Shown one piece after another: positions 1 through 11,123 of a stretch of 64,000 nucleotides of DNA (its first letter is position 1; every line of letters begins with the position of its first letter). This DNA comes from Pedinophyceae sp. YPF-701 (taxonomy: Eukaryota; Chlorophyta; Pedinophyceae). The stretch is taken from assembly GCA_916048055.1 (NCBI GenBank), contig CAJZHL010000028.1, forward strand, positions 1,798,001 to 1,862,000, read 5' to 3'. Under the pieces are notes generated by a model. The model made no database searches. It saw only the letters and a list, made by a program, of their open reading frames with translations, and was not told the DNA's origin. The position numbers and the translations under genes were made by a program.

Positions 1-58
1 CCTGCGCTGCGCCGGCGCGCCTGTCCACCCATGCAGCCCTCACAACCCCCCCCGGGGC

Positions 59-2056
59 CTACGGCTCCGCGTCCGCGGCCGCCTCCTCGCCCATCGCTTC
101 CGCCGCCGCGGTCGACGCCCGCCGCGACGGCGCCTTGCTTCCGCCCGCCGACGCCCCGCCCGCGCGCACGCTCGCCGTCCGCAGCGCCGGCCGCCGCCCC
201 GTGGCCTGCGTCAGCGCGTCCGCCAGCCGGTCCCGCTCCGCCGCCACCGCGTCCAGCTTCCTCCGCAGCTTCTTCTTGTCCTCGTCCAGCCGGTGCGCCT
301 CCGCCTTGTACAGCTCGCGCTTCTTCTCTGACACGTCGTACTCCTTCACCGCGCGTGCCGCCGCCTCCTGCATCTCGCCCTCGCGCCGCGCCACCTCGCG
401 CTCGCGCTCCTCGATGCCCCGCACCTGCTCCTCGAGCGGCCCGATGCGCGCCCGCAGCTCGCTCTCCGTCTGCCGCTGCGCCGCCACCTTTGCCGCCAGC
501 GACTCCGCCTCGGCCACCATCGCCCGCCCGCGCCGCGCGAGCTCGTCGCGCGCGACCCGGAGCTGCTCACGGGCGCCCTCGGCCTGCTCCAGCTGCGTCT
601 TGAGGCGCGCGACCTCCTGCTGCGCCTGCGAGAGCTCCGAGCGGAGCGCGCTCTGCGCCGCCTCCGCATCGCGCTGCCTGCGCTCCGCCGCGACCATACG
701 CTGCGAGGGGGGCGCGACGTGCGCGGAGCGTGAGGCAGGGGCCCAGCGGCGCCGGAACGATCGGGTCTGTCACCCGCGAGTGAGGCGCCGAGGGGATGTA
801 GGGTGCGGCGTTGCAGCGAGGCCGTGCAGGTTCGATGAGCTGCCGCGTCGGGGTGCGGACCTGCCGGGCTGCCTCCACGCGCTCCTCCGCCTCGACCGCC
901 TGCGCGGCCACGTCGGCGGCGTCGCCGTCGGACGCAGCGGCCCTGGCTGCGACCGCCGCGCGCCGCGCAGACTCCGCCCGGGCGCGCGCGTCGTCCGCCT
1001 CGTCCTGCAGCTCCGTGAGCCGGCGCCGAGCGGCCGCGAGCTCCGCCTGTGCCTCCTTCAGCTTCGCCTCGGTCGCACGCAGCTGCTCCACACCAGCCTG
1101 CGGAAAACACCCGCGCGAGCGAGCGCGTGGGTGCGCTGGTGGCGCCGATCGCGAGAGGAGAGCCGGCGTCTCCCCGCCGAACACGGGCGTAGCTGGGGCG
1201 GCCCCAAAAGTTGGGATGGCAGTGTGACGACACATTGGGTGGTGGTCTGCGGTGGCCGCAGCGGCGGCGGCGGCCTCGGCCGCATGCAGGGACGTTGACG
1301 GGCGCGGCGTGACGGCGCACCTCGACGCGGTTGCGCAGCTCTGCCTCCGCGGACTTGTGTGCACTTTGCACAGCCTCTGCCCCACGCTTGGCCGCCGCCA
1401 CCTGGCCCTGCGCGACAGCCAGCTCCTCCCTGCGTGCACGTGGACGAACGTTCATGCTCGGCGCGGGAGTGGGCGGCGCAGGAGCGGCCCGGCGGCGGCG
1501 CTTGGCTTGGCTGCGCGTGGCCGTGCCTGATTTCCTGGACCGTGCGCTCATGCACGCCTTGCAGTCGCTCCCGCGATGCCTTCAGGTCCGCGATATCGCT
1601 GTTGCGCACAGCGAGCTCTTTCGCGAGCTCCTTGTTCGACGCCTGCGCACAGGGGGGCGGAGAAACACCTCGGTTTCAGGCTGTTGTGTCGCCGCAGCGC
1701 ACGCTCCTGGGCCGCGGCCGCGACACCGATCGCACGCTGGCGTTGGGCGCTCCCCGGCCCCTCCCCGCGTGACGCACGCGCGAGCGCCGCGCGCATTGCC
1801 GGACCCGCCCAGCGCTGCTCCGTGATGGCGTCTGCGGCCGGGCGCTCGGGCGCACCTGGAGTCGCTCGACGTTCGCCTTGTACCCGTCGACCTCCCTGAT
1901 CTCCGCCGCGGCCCTCCTGAGCCGTTCATCCTTGTCGCTGTTGTCCAGCTGCAGCCGCTGCACCTCCGCAGCGAGCTGTTGGTGCCGCCACACGTAGTAG
2001 GCCAGCCCGAGGGGCGCCAGACACGCTACGAGCACGGACACCGAGCTGTTGCTCAT
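59..2056 (-). CDS. TM-anchored coiled-coil protein, function unknown
   Basis: Predicted five-exon gene of about 434 aa with exons 2056-1856, 1642-1527, 1429-1321, 1097-861 and 700-59. Reading phase is kept at every junction. The first 30 residues hold one hydrophobic stretch (SVSVLVACLAPLGLAYYVW), which suggests an N-terminal signal anchor. Everything after it is Glu/Arg/Ala/Gln-rich with heptad-like spacing, typical of a long coiled coil. The last 50 residues are basic and Ser/Ala-rich. The second intron is best explained by a GC donor (ATCAG|GCAC). A GT donor that keeps the frame was not found, and the GC choice continues the coiled coil without a break. I do not recognise the family. Membrane tethers, golgin-like and kinectin-like proteins look broadly like this, but that is analogy only. 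The stop is at 59-61, so the gene is complete at its 3' end. Confidence 0.6.
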
Positions 2057-2619
2057 TCTTGCTCAGTCCCGAGCGGCGTCGCCTCCCTGAACCGGTCCGC
2101 CGGGCGGGCCAGCAGCTGCGGTGACTAACGCCGCTTGTGCGGCGAATGCGCTGACCTGCAGCGGCCGCGATCAGGTCTCCCAGCGGCGTCATGGTCGGTG
2201 ACGGCTGCGGGCTGGCCGATAAGTCGCCGGGACGCTGGCAGAAAGGCTGGGGGGTCCTTTGAGCCCTGACACGAGTGATGCGCTGAGCCTCGCGCGGGGC
2301 GATATGCGCGCGAGTCGATGCGCGGCGCGGGTGCTTCTGTGCGTCAGGTACCGGTGAGAGCGATCCCCCGCCTCTCAGGACTTCTCACGGTCGCTGCGAA
2401 CCACTTGGGACCCGGAGTTCGACGGTCACTCTCTGCCTCGTTGCCTCGAGCTCGCGCTCGAGAAACTGGTCGCAGCCATTTATCGCCCTCCGTGCGAATC
2501 GAGCGCGGCCTGCCCGTTGGACATTCGACCCGCCGGGCTGCATGGAGTGGAAGCCGTCTGCGTGTTCCGAGACCACGTAGGGGCCTGCCGACCACCACTT
2601 GACCCGGACGCCAGGCAAT
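2057..2619. promoter_or_regulatory. Divergent intergenic region
   Basis: This 563-base gap lies between the start of the coiled-coil gene (minus) and the eIF5 start (plus), so it should hold both promoters and 5' UTRs. I see no conserved coding segment, clear TATA box or repeat in it. Confidence 0.3.
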
Positions 2620-4481
2620 ATGAGCGGCCTCATCAACATCGGGGCGGACAACGCCGACGATGCGCACTACCGCTACAAAATGCCGAAGCTGATCGCCAAG
2701 GTGAGCCCCACCGCGGCCAGCCGCCCGCCTCCCCGCGCCCCGCACCTGCCCCCCGCGGCGCCCAACGCTCCCTGCGCACCTCCACCCTCCGCCGCCCGCT
2801 CCCACGGGCGCGCTGTCCGGAAAAGCGCGCCGTGCGGCGGCCGCCCACACAGCCATTGGGCAGTGAGCCCCGTGGCGACGCGTTGCGGCGCCGGGAGGCC
2901 GCCGCCCTGGCCGCCGCGGCCGCGCGTGGATCCCCGCAACGCCGTGGGCGCGCCCCGGCCCTCAAGTACCCTGGTGCTCAACAGAGCGCCCGCATTGGCG
3001 CTGCCTGCGGCATCACCCCCGCGTTCGGCTCCCGGCAGCGCGGAGCATTTTCCCCGGACCCTGCCCCCGCGCTCCGTCTCCCTCCCCAGCCCAGCTCCGG
3101 CACCGCCGCGCCCGCGTTCTCCGCGGCCACGGCCCGGCGCCCCGCCCTGCCCGGCGCGGTGCCGCCCGCCCACCGCGAGCGCCCCCCGCGGTGCGCGCAG
3201 ATCGAGGGGCGCGGCAACGGCATCCGCACGAACGTGGTGAACAACGTGGACATCGCGAAGGCGCTGGCGCGGCCGCCCGAGTACACTTTGAAGCACTTTG
3301 GCACGGAGCTGGGCGCGCAGACGCGGTTCGATAAGGGCCAGGGGACGTCGATCGTGAACGGCGCGCACGACGCGAAGGCGCTGTCGGAGATCCTGGAGAA
3401 GTTCATCAAGCAGTACGTGCAGTGCTACGAGTGCGGCAACCCCGAGACGGTCATGCGCGTGAAGCGCGACCAGATCACGATGCGGTGCAAGGCGTGCGGC
3501 GCCAAGTCCGAGGTGGACCCGCGGCTGAAGCTGAACACGTTCATCATCAAGAACCCGCCGCCGAAGGAGGAGTCGAAGCAGGAGAGGAAGGTCAAGGCGA
3601 AGATGGAGGCTGCGGTGGCGGGGGCGGTGAGCGAGGGCGTGGTGGTGGAGCCGAGCCCGAAGGCGAAGAAGGAGAAGAAGGAGAAGAAGGAGAAGAAGAG
3701 CAAGAAGGAGAAGAAGGAGCGGCGGAGCGCGCGGGGCGAGGACGGGGAGGGCGGCAGCGAGGGGGGCGGGTCGGGCGAGGGCAACGGCGACGCGTCGAGC
3801 GGGGACGACTCCGGCGACGACGGCGACGTCGAGTGGATGGTCGACACGTCCGAGGAGGCGGCGCGCCAGCGCGCGCAGGAGCAGCTCAGCGGCGCCGTGG
3901 CCAAGCTCGTGGGCGGCGAGGCGGCCGAGGCCGTGGCGCAGGTGGACGAGCTCGCGGCGCGGCTCGCGGAGGAGCTCACGCTCGAGGACGCGGTGCCGGC
4001 GCTGCGCGCGGTGCTGCCGACGAAGAAGCCGCTCGAGGCCGCGACGCTGGTGCAGAACCTCAAGGTCCCCGGGGGGCTGCTGGGGGCGTACCGCGCGCTG
4101 TACGAGGCGCTCTTCCTGTCGGACGACGGCACGACGACGCGCGACAACCGCGCGCTGCACGACCTGGCCGAGGAGAAGAAGCTTGTGCTGGCGGCGTGCG
4201 GGCGGGACGCGGTCGGGCAGGCGGCGCAGCTGGTGGCGCTGGAGTACCTGGTGGCGAACGTGGTGCCCGCGCGGACGGCGGAGGCGGCGCTCGTGATGAA
4301 GCTGCTGTTCGAGTACGACATCGTCGACGAGGAGACGTTCCCGGCGTGGGCGGCCAACACCAAGGCGAGCCGGAAGGCCGGGGTGGCGAAGGAGCGCGCG
4401 ATGGAGGTGCGCGAGGCCGTGCAGCCGTTCCTGACGTGGCTCGCGGAGGCCGAGTCGGACTCGGACGACGACGACGAGTAG
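2620..4481 (+). CDS. EIF5: Translation initiation factor eIF5
   Basis: eIF5 is the GTPase-activating protein for eIF2 in the 43S/48S preinitiation complex. Exons are 2620-2700 and 3201-4481, with a 500-base phase-0 intron, giving about 453 aa. The N-terminus has the conserved YRYKMPKLIAK block, whose Arg18 corresponds to the GAP arginine finger. It continues into IEGRGNGIRT and a C4 zinc finger (Cys102, Cys105, Cys123, Cys126). A lysine/glutamate block follows around 3660-3730, then a Gly/Ser/Asp linker, then a C-terminal W2/HEAT-type domain that ends in an acidic DSDDDDE tail. The W2 domain of this family binds eIF2-beta and eIF1. The start is the first ATG in frame with the conserved block. 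The KEKK-rich linker is longer and more repetitive than I would expect, but nothing is missing. Confidence 0.95.
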
Positions 4482-4993
4482 GGGGGGGTGTTGGGTGGCA
4501 TGAGGGCTGCCGGGCTGGAGGCGCGGGCGGAGCGCGAGGGCGCGCGCAGGGCACGCGTGTGACATGCTCTGACGTCCGGTCGTGTCGGAACGCCCGCCAG
4601 CGCCGCTCACGTGCGCGTGGGCGGGGGGGCGCTGGTCTACTGGACCTGCGGCACACGAGTCTGTGCGGCGGGCCTGGGTTGCCGGCGCGGGCAGGTGAGC
4701 GGCTGGCGGCACTGCGCGCAGGTGGGGGTTCGCGGGAGCTTGCGTTTGCGGCACGGGCGCGGCCGTGCTGCGTTGTGTGTTCTCAGTGTCGCACAAGTAG
4801 CAGGTGTGTGCGTGTCGAACGCAGCGCGTCTGCGCGGTGAGATGCGCGTGGACTGGCTGTACGTAGAGCGCAGCGCTGCTCCGAAGCCGCCCTCGTCGCG
4901 GCGGCGGTTTCTCTGTGGACTTCTGCACGCTGTCCTCGGCCACGTGTTGTGACTGCGGGTGCGCGCGTGCAGCCGCAAGGATTCACACGAAGA
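4482..4993. other. Convergent intergenic region, no gene seen
   Basis: This 512-base gap separates the 3' ends of eIF5 and the plastid membrane protein. It is G-rich near 4480-4500. I see no coding signal, repeat or RNA gene. It should contain both 3' UTRs. Confidence 0.3.
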
Positions 4994-5735
4994 TCAGGTC
5001 AGCGAGGTGTACGCGAACGCTCCGATCCCGCCGAGCAGAGCCAGGTAGCTGAGACCTGCGCGTCGCGAACCGAGGTTGAGACTCGTGGGCACGGAGAGCC
5101 TGGGACCACCTACGGCCATCGCAGGCCCGCACGGCGCGTTCGGCCCCTGTTCCGTCGCGTCACCGACGACAGGCGCCCCAATCATGCGTGCGCGCGGCCG
5201 CATCGCGTCGCAGGTCGCACGTTCGCGCGTGATCGCACCTTCCGCAGCGCCCAGGAGCCCTGCCGGCCCCGGGGGGAGGCCCTTGCCGGTCGACACCTTG
5301 ACGTACAGCGACCAGGCGACGATACCGACGACAACGAGGTACGAGACGCCCTCAGCGGCGCCGAGCGCGCCGCCAGGGCCCGGCGGGAGACCTGCACACA
5401 CGCACACGGCGTCACGTCGTGCCAGCCTCGACCACCGGGGCCGCGACGCGAGACGGGCGTTCCGGCGCGTATCGGCGACCGCGGAGCAGGTTCTCACCGC
5501 TGCCGGTCGTCGCGAGCGTGAACTCGCTCCAGTAGCACAGGGGGTTGGCGACGAGGCCAACCGCGGCCGCCGCGAGGGCGGCGGTGCCGACCTCCTCCTC
5601 CTCCGCGTCGTCCGCCTTCGCGCGCGGCGCGGCGGGGCCGCGGCGCAGCGGGGCGGCCGCGCGGCGCGCCGAGAGCGTCGGCGGGCGCAGGGCGGGCCTG
5701 GCCGAGGCGTGGAGCACGGGCGAACGGACCTGCAT
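4994..5735 (-). CDS. Predicted plastid membrane protein with GLPPGP repeats
   Basis: Three exons (5735-5498, 5391-5239, 5055-4994) encode about 150 aa, and both introns are phase 1. The first 40 or so residues are rich in Arg/Ser/Ala/Pro and lack acidic residues, as in a chloroplast transit peptide. An acidic stretch (DDAEEEE) follows. The mature part contains two copies of a unit that begins GLPPGPxGxLGAAEGxSYL and runs into a hydrophobic helix (SYLVVVGIVAWSLYV and SYLALLGGIGAFAYTSL). There is also a first hydrophobic segment ending in NPLCYWSEFTL. This looks like a small thylakoid or envelope protein conserved in photosynthetic organisms. I do not know its function. A two- or three-helix membrane topology is inferred, not shown. 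Confidence 0.75.
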
Positions 5736-5984
5736 TGTGGGATCTCAGAGAGTCTGCGCAGTGTGCGGAGCACGGCGGCGATGAAGCCCGGCGCGGCCGC
5801 ACGCACAGGGCTGGCGGGGGGTGGTGGGTCACCCAGCCGAGACAGGCCCCAGTGGCCCACCGTGCCCCGGGCCGCCCGCGCCATCTATGCCGGCCGCGTG
5901 CGGGCGTGCTGGGCAAAGCCTCGTCATAATTTCATAACGAGGGCGTCGGTTCGCCCGCTACACGCAGCGCGCACGATCCGCACG

Positions 5985-8642
5985 ATGGCAGTTACACGAG
6001 GGCAGGCGATGCGGGCGTCGACGGCGTGCGGTGTCGACGCCCGTGCGCGGGCCTCGCCAAAATTGCGGCCGACATCCCTGCGCGCGCACGTGCGGGCGCG
6101 CGCGAGGCACGGAACGGAGAGCGCGACCGAACCCCTTGTGCATAGGTATGCCGCCGCACATTCCGACCAAGCCGCGCCCCCTTTCCCCGCGCATACGCCG
6201 AATCCCGCTCCCGCAGTTGCCGTCCATCCCGCCTCGCGGCGCCGCGCGGCCATGCAGCGTCCCGGGTGCCCCCGAGGCCGCGCCCAGCGATCTGGACCCA
6301 CCTGGCTCTTCCCCTCGCCCGCCCCAGCGAGCCCGCGCCGTCCCTGATCCGCGCCCGCCGGGGCCCAGCACGCGCGCAGCAGCCCTGCCGGCGCGCCGCT
6401 GCGTGCGCGGAGCGTCCCCAGCTCTCTGCGGCGCTACCTAGGCCCCTTGCCAGCGCTCCCCAGGGCTGCTTGCGACGGTGTGCGGGCCGCGGCGCAGCCT
6501 GGGCGTGCGACGCGGCTGTGCTCGCCCACGAGCCCCCTCGCTCTTTGTCAGTCGCACACAGCGCGATCCGCGGGCGCACCGGTCGTGTTGCTGACCGCCA
6601 CCTTGCTGCGCCCCCGCGCGCGAGTTACGTTGCATCACCCCGCGCGCGCACGCCGACGGTCCCGCAGGTGGAACACGCGCGTGCTGAACCCCGAGGTCGA
6701 GCAGGCGCAGCGCCCGGCGCCGGCAGCCTCACCGGCACAGCCAGGCCGCCCCGCCGCGGTCAACGGCGCCACCGCAGCGCCCCTCGTCGCCCCCGAGGTC
6801 CAGGACGGCAGGAAGCTCGGCGGCGGGGTCGGTCCCGCGCCCGTGCGGGTCAACGGACGCGCAATGTCGCGGCGAGAACGCCTGGGGTCACCGGTCCGCG
6901 AGGAGGACCACTCGCTCTTCGTCCAGTTCTTCCTCCAGGTATTCGCGCCCTCCGTGCCCCGCGCAGCCCGCCGCGCGCCCCCGCGCCGCCCGCGCGCGCC
7001 CCACGCGGCGCCCCCGGCCCCCGCGTGGTGCGCGTAGTCATGGTCACGCCCTCCCCGACCCGGCCGCAGGCGTCGCCGTACATCACGGGCCACCGCGGGA
7101 AGACCTTCGTGATCGTGATACCCGGCGAAGCGCTCGACGACGAGGACACGGCGGAGTCGATCCTGGACTCGGTGGCGCTGGCAGCCTCGCTGGGGGTCAA
7201 GCTCGTGCTCGTGCTCGGGTGCTTCCCGCAGATCCAGTCGCTGATCCGCACGCAGGGCGTGCAGGCGAAGTTCGTGAACGGGTACCGCGTGACGGACCGG
7301 GAGTCGCTCGTTGCCGCCATGGAGGCCGCGGGGCAGGTGCGCCTGGAGGTGGAGGCCCGCTTGTCCCGCGGGCCCTCCGTGGCGATGATCCGGCGGCACG
7401 AGAAGTCCTCGCACCACCGCGTGCACTACAAGCCCGCGCTGCGCGTCGCGTCCGGCAACTACGTCATGGCCAAGCGCCGCGGCATCGTCGACGGCGTCAA
7501 CTACGAGCACACGGGGGAGGTGCGCTTCGTGTGCGAGGACCTCATCCAGCAGCAGATGGACCAGGACTGCGTCGTCATCCTCAACAACATCGGCTTCACG
7601 ACCAGCGGCGAGGTCCTCAACTGCAACACGTACGAGGTGGCCACGCACGTCGCGACCAGCATCAAGGCCGACAAGCTGGTGTTCTTCACGCTGCAAGACG
7701 TCGAGCGCATCGGACTGCCCAAGTGGCTCCCGCTGCTCGACGCGCAGGCGCTCGTCCAGAACATGGCCTTCAACCGACAGGTCGAACGCGCCAAGAACGG
7801 AGACTGCCCGGTAAGCCACGCACCGACCGCGGCGAACGCAGCACGCGGGCCGCTGCACGGACGACGCCCGCCTGCCTCGCGCTGCACGCCTGCGACCGCG
7901 CCCTGCGCAGCCCGCCCGCGCGCGCGCCCCTTGTGCTGCTGCTGAAGCTGCGGAGTCGTGGGTCGCTGCGTTGCAGGCGCCCATCTCCCCGGACGACCTC
8001 CAGGTCGACATGGACAGCTGGGCGGTGCAGGGGTGCCCGTGGGAGCTGTCCTCCGCGGTCGCCGCGTGCCGCGCGGGCGTGAAGCGCGCCCACCTCATTC
8101 CCGCGCGCCTCGACGGCGGGCTGCTCCTGGAGCTCTACACGCGCGACGGCGTCGGCACCATGGTCAGCACGGACTTCTACGAGGGCTGCCGGCCCGCGCG
8201 CCGCGACGACCTCGACAGCGTGGCCGACATGCTCGCTCCGCTGGAGCGCGCAGGCATCATGGCGCCGCGCAGCCGCGAGAAGCTGGCCGACGACCTGCAG
8301 TACTACTTCGTGATCGAGCGGGACCAGAAGATCCTGGCCTGCAGCGCGCTCATCCCCCTGAGCGAGCACCTGGCGGAGGTGGCGGCGTTCTGCGTGCGCC
8401 CCGAGTACCGCGGCGACGGCAAGGGGGACTCGCTGCTGGACTACCTCGAGCACGTGGCGGCGAGCCGCGGCGTGCAGATGCTGTGCTTGCTGACGACGCG
8501 GACGGCGGGGTGGTTCGAGCAGCGCGGGTTCACCAACGTCGGCCCCGCGCACGAGGCCGAGGAGCTGCCCGAGGCGCGGCGGGCGCGCATCAACGCGGCG
8601 CGCAACAGCCAGGCGTACGTGAAGATGCTGGACGAGCGCTGA
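5985..8642 (+). CDS. NAGS: Amino-acid N-acetyltransferase (N-acetylglutamate synthase), plastid
   Basis: This enzyme catalyses the first step of arginine synthesis, acetylating glutamate from acetyl-CoA. Four exons (5985-6145, 6668-6938, 7070-7810, 7977-8642) give about 612 aa. Exon 1 encodes an Ala/Arg/Ser-rich transit peptide. A second in-frame ATG at 6009 could also start it. After a low-complexity linker comes EEDHSLFVQFFLQ, then an amino-acid-kinase-like domain from ASPYITGHRGKTFVIVIPGE through the end of exon 3. A C-terminal GNAT acetyltransferase domain follows in exon 4, with acetyl-CoA loop RGDGKGDSLL and the sequence GWFEQRGF. Domain order matches the ArgA type of bacteria and plant plastids. 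Exon 1 is less certain than the others. It was chosen because its GTATGC donor is good and its phase fits. Confidence 0.9.
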
Positions 8643-9278
8643 CGCCCGGGCTGCGGCTGCGTGGCTCTGCGCGGGGGCAGGAGCTGGAAGATCGGGCTGC
8701 TTGATGCGTGAGGAGGAGTGTAGTCGAGTATTTGCTACCTGTTTGTATGGCACGGAGCACAAGCGCAGGAACTGATAGTGAGCGAGCGCAGTGCGTGGGG
8801 TCGGGCATCATCCGGCGTGCGACGCCGACAGACGGCGCGCCGGTGTTGCGCAGTGCACCAGTGTGACCGCGGGCTTCGTGGCGAGTCGATTCGCCGCTTG
8901 CCGGAGGATGCGGGCGGTAGGGAGCAGCCGCCGCGACAGCCGCCGCCAGTACGCAGCGCCCCCGGGGGTTGTTGCCTTGACTCATGTCTGACTGGGTGTG
9001 TGCCCGACGCGTTGTGGTCACCGGCTGTCCGCACGAGACGGCTCCAAGGGCCCTGTGGGCGGCCTTGCCGGCCACTGTTCGATGGACTCGTTCCCGGCGA
9101 CCCTCCAGGTGTCTCTTCACTCTTCCTGTGCCGAAGTAGTTTATAGGGCTCCCTGCGCAGCGTAGCGGCCCGCGTGGGCCGGCTCTCCACCGTTTGTCCC
9201 GCGACGGAGGAGCAGAGCAGGCGTGAGGACGCAGGGCGCGCGTGAAGAGGTGGCAGGGGCGTCGGGAGCGGGCGGACA
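8643..9278. other. Intergenic region between tandem genes
   Basis: These 636 bases lie between the NAGS stop and the CDC73 start, both on the plus strand. They should hold the NAGS 3' UTR and the CDC73 promoter. No conserved coding segment or repeat was recognised. Confidence 0.3.
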
Positions 9279-10918
9279 ATGGACCCGTTCACGCTGCTCA
9301 AGGACTATGTGCAGCGGGACGAGCTGGGGGCGGTGCGGGCGGAGGGCGGCAACATCGCCTTCGGCTCGGACTATGTGTTTCCGCCGAGCACGCTGCTGGC
9401 ATTCAAAGTGGGAGACGGGCAGGTGCGGGCGGAGCTGGGCTGATGCAAGTCCGCTGTCCCGGGAACTGTTTCGAGGCCAAGAGTGCGGGGATACCCCGCC
9501 TCCTGGATGTATGGTACTCGATTTCTGACCACGCGCACTTCTGGTCCGTTTCGTTCCTCGCAGGCGCGCGAGGACTGGTTGCAGCTGGACGTGGCACTCC
9601 ACTTTGCCCAGTTCTTCACCACACGCGACGCTGCCGGCAACACTCCTCGACTGGTCACCCCAGAGTACGTCAAGGTGAGCACCCGACCCCGGAACCTGTC
9701 CCCGACGCAACGCACCGCGCCGCCGGGCGCCTCGCCCCCAGCACGAGCCCGCCGGCCGCCCGGAGCGCGACGCACCCGCCCGGCACACGCCCCGCGCAGG
9801 CCGCCAAGGAGAGCAAGCTCAAGCCCGTCGGGGCGAGGGCGCGGCGCGACCTCCTCGACATCCTCCTCGGACGCACCCGCGAATCAACCCTCTGCGTAGA
9901 AGTGCCGCCGCAACTGGCGGCCGCCACGCTCCAGGTGCGCCCCGCGACGCGCGGCACCGCGCTCGCCGCGCCGGCATCGTCTCGCCTTGCAAACGCCAGC
10001 GACCAACCCACCGGGCCCACTCTAACGCCCCTCTCTAATGTCACACTGCGCCGCGACGCTTCGCAGGCGCCCGAGCCGGCTCCGGCTGCGCCAGAGGCTG
10101 CGCAGACGCCTGCTGCGACGGACGACGACGCGGTCCGCGGTCCGGCGCGCATCCTCGCTGACGTGCGCGCCCACCAGCGCCCTCTGCGGGACCGCAACTC
10201 CCAGCTCGTCGCGGCGCGCGGCGACTTCCGGTTCGCGATCCAGATCGCTGCGCGGTACGACCTCTTCGACTCGAAAGGCTCCGCGGGCGCCGGCGGCGCG
10301 AAGGCGGCGGCGGACCGCCCCGGGGGGGGAGTCAAGCGCCCCGCGCAGACCGACCTGGCCGGCGGGCGCGAGAAGGCGCCGCGCGGGACGCAGGTGCCGA
10401 TCATCGTCGTGCCGCAGGGGCTGCAGACGCTGATCAACATGTGGAACATCCGGAGGTTTCTCGAGGAGGGCAAATTCGAGACGTGGCAAGCCACCAAGGA
10501 GCGCATGGGCGGGAAGCCCGCGCGGGAGCTGCTGATACTGCGGCGGCAGGGGCGCGAGGAGCCCGTGCCGTACAGGATCGTGGACACGTACCCCGCGCGG
10601 CGCGACCAGCAGCGGTGCGTGGTGGCGTGCGTGATGCACGGTGCCAAGTGGCAGTTTAAGGACTGGCCGTACAAGGACAAGGAGAGCGGCGGCGTGGACC
10701 TCGCGCACGCGATGGCGGCGGTGCGGATGGTGTACTTGAAGTGGCACGACGCGCGGACCGAGCAGCTGCCGGAGCTGGTGCGCAACGGCAACGTGCGCGT
10801 GCTGGGGCTGCACCGCGACAACCGGCACTCGGACAACCTCGTGGCGGGGGACTTCTGGAAGGAGGTCGACTTGCACATCGCGCGGAACGCAGACCTCAAC
10901 CGCACCGTGAAGTACTGA
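9279..10918 (+). CDS. CDC73: CDC73/parafibromin, Paf1 complex subunit
   Basis: CDC73 is a subunit of the nuclear Paf1 complex, which travels with RNA polymerase II during elongation and histone modification. Exons are 9279-9422, 9564-9674, 9800-9934 and 10067-10918, all phase 0, giving about 413 aa. The N-terminus (MDPFTLLKDYVQRDEL, then FGSDYVFPPST) matches the conserved CDC73 start. The middle contains LLDILLGR. The C-terminal Ras-like domain begins at QVPIIVVPQGLQTLINMWN and includes YRIVDTYPARRDQQRCVVAC and the block AKWQFKDWPYKD. The protein is shorter than the human one, mainly through a shorter linker. An Ala/Pro-rich stretch near the start of exon 4 is low complexity. Confidence 0.93.
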
Positions 10919-11123
10919 CGCCGCGAGGTGCCGTGAGACACTGAACTCGTGACAAATGACAAATGTGCCTCACAGGGTGAAGGGCCTGCGACGCAGGCCG
11001 GGTCAGTGCGACCGAGTTGCAAGCCGCGATGTCAACCTCCACGGGCTCTCCGACTCTGCGCGGTCGCCCGGAGCTCATCACCACTGCCACCGCGGCCATG
11101 TGCACGTACTACAACTGCCTGCT
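10919..11123. other. Short convergent intergenic region
   Basis: Only 205 bases separate the CDC73 stop from the stop of the opposing PDZ-like gene. The two 3' UTRs probably lie close together or overlap. Confidence 0.3.

Noticed and set aside
2673-4943. 756-codon minus-strand ORF opposite eIF5
   Set aside because: It mirrors the eIF5 coding sequence. The Leu-rich runs are the reverse complement of the Lys/Glu linker codons.
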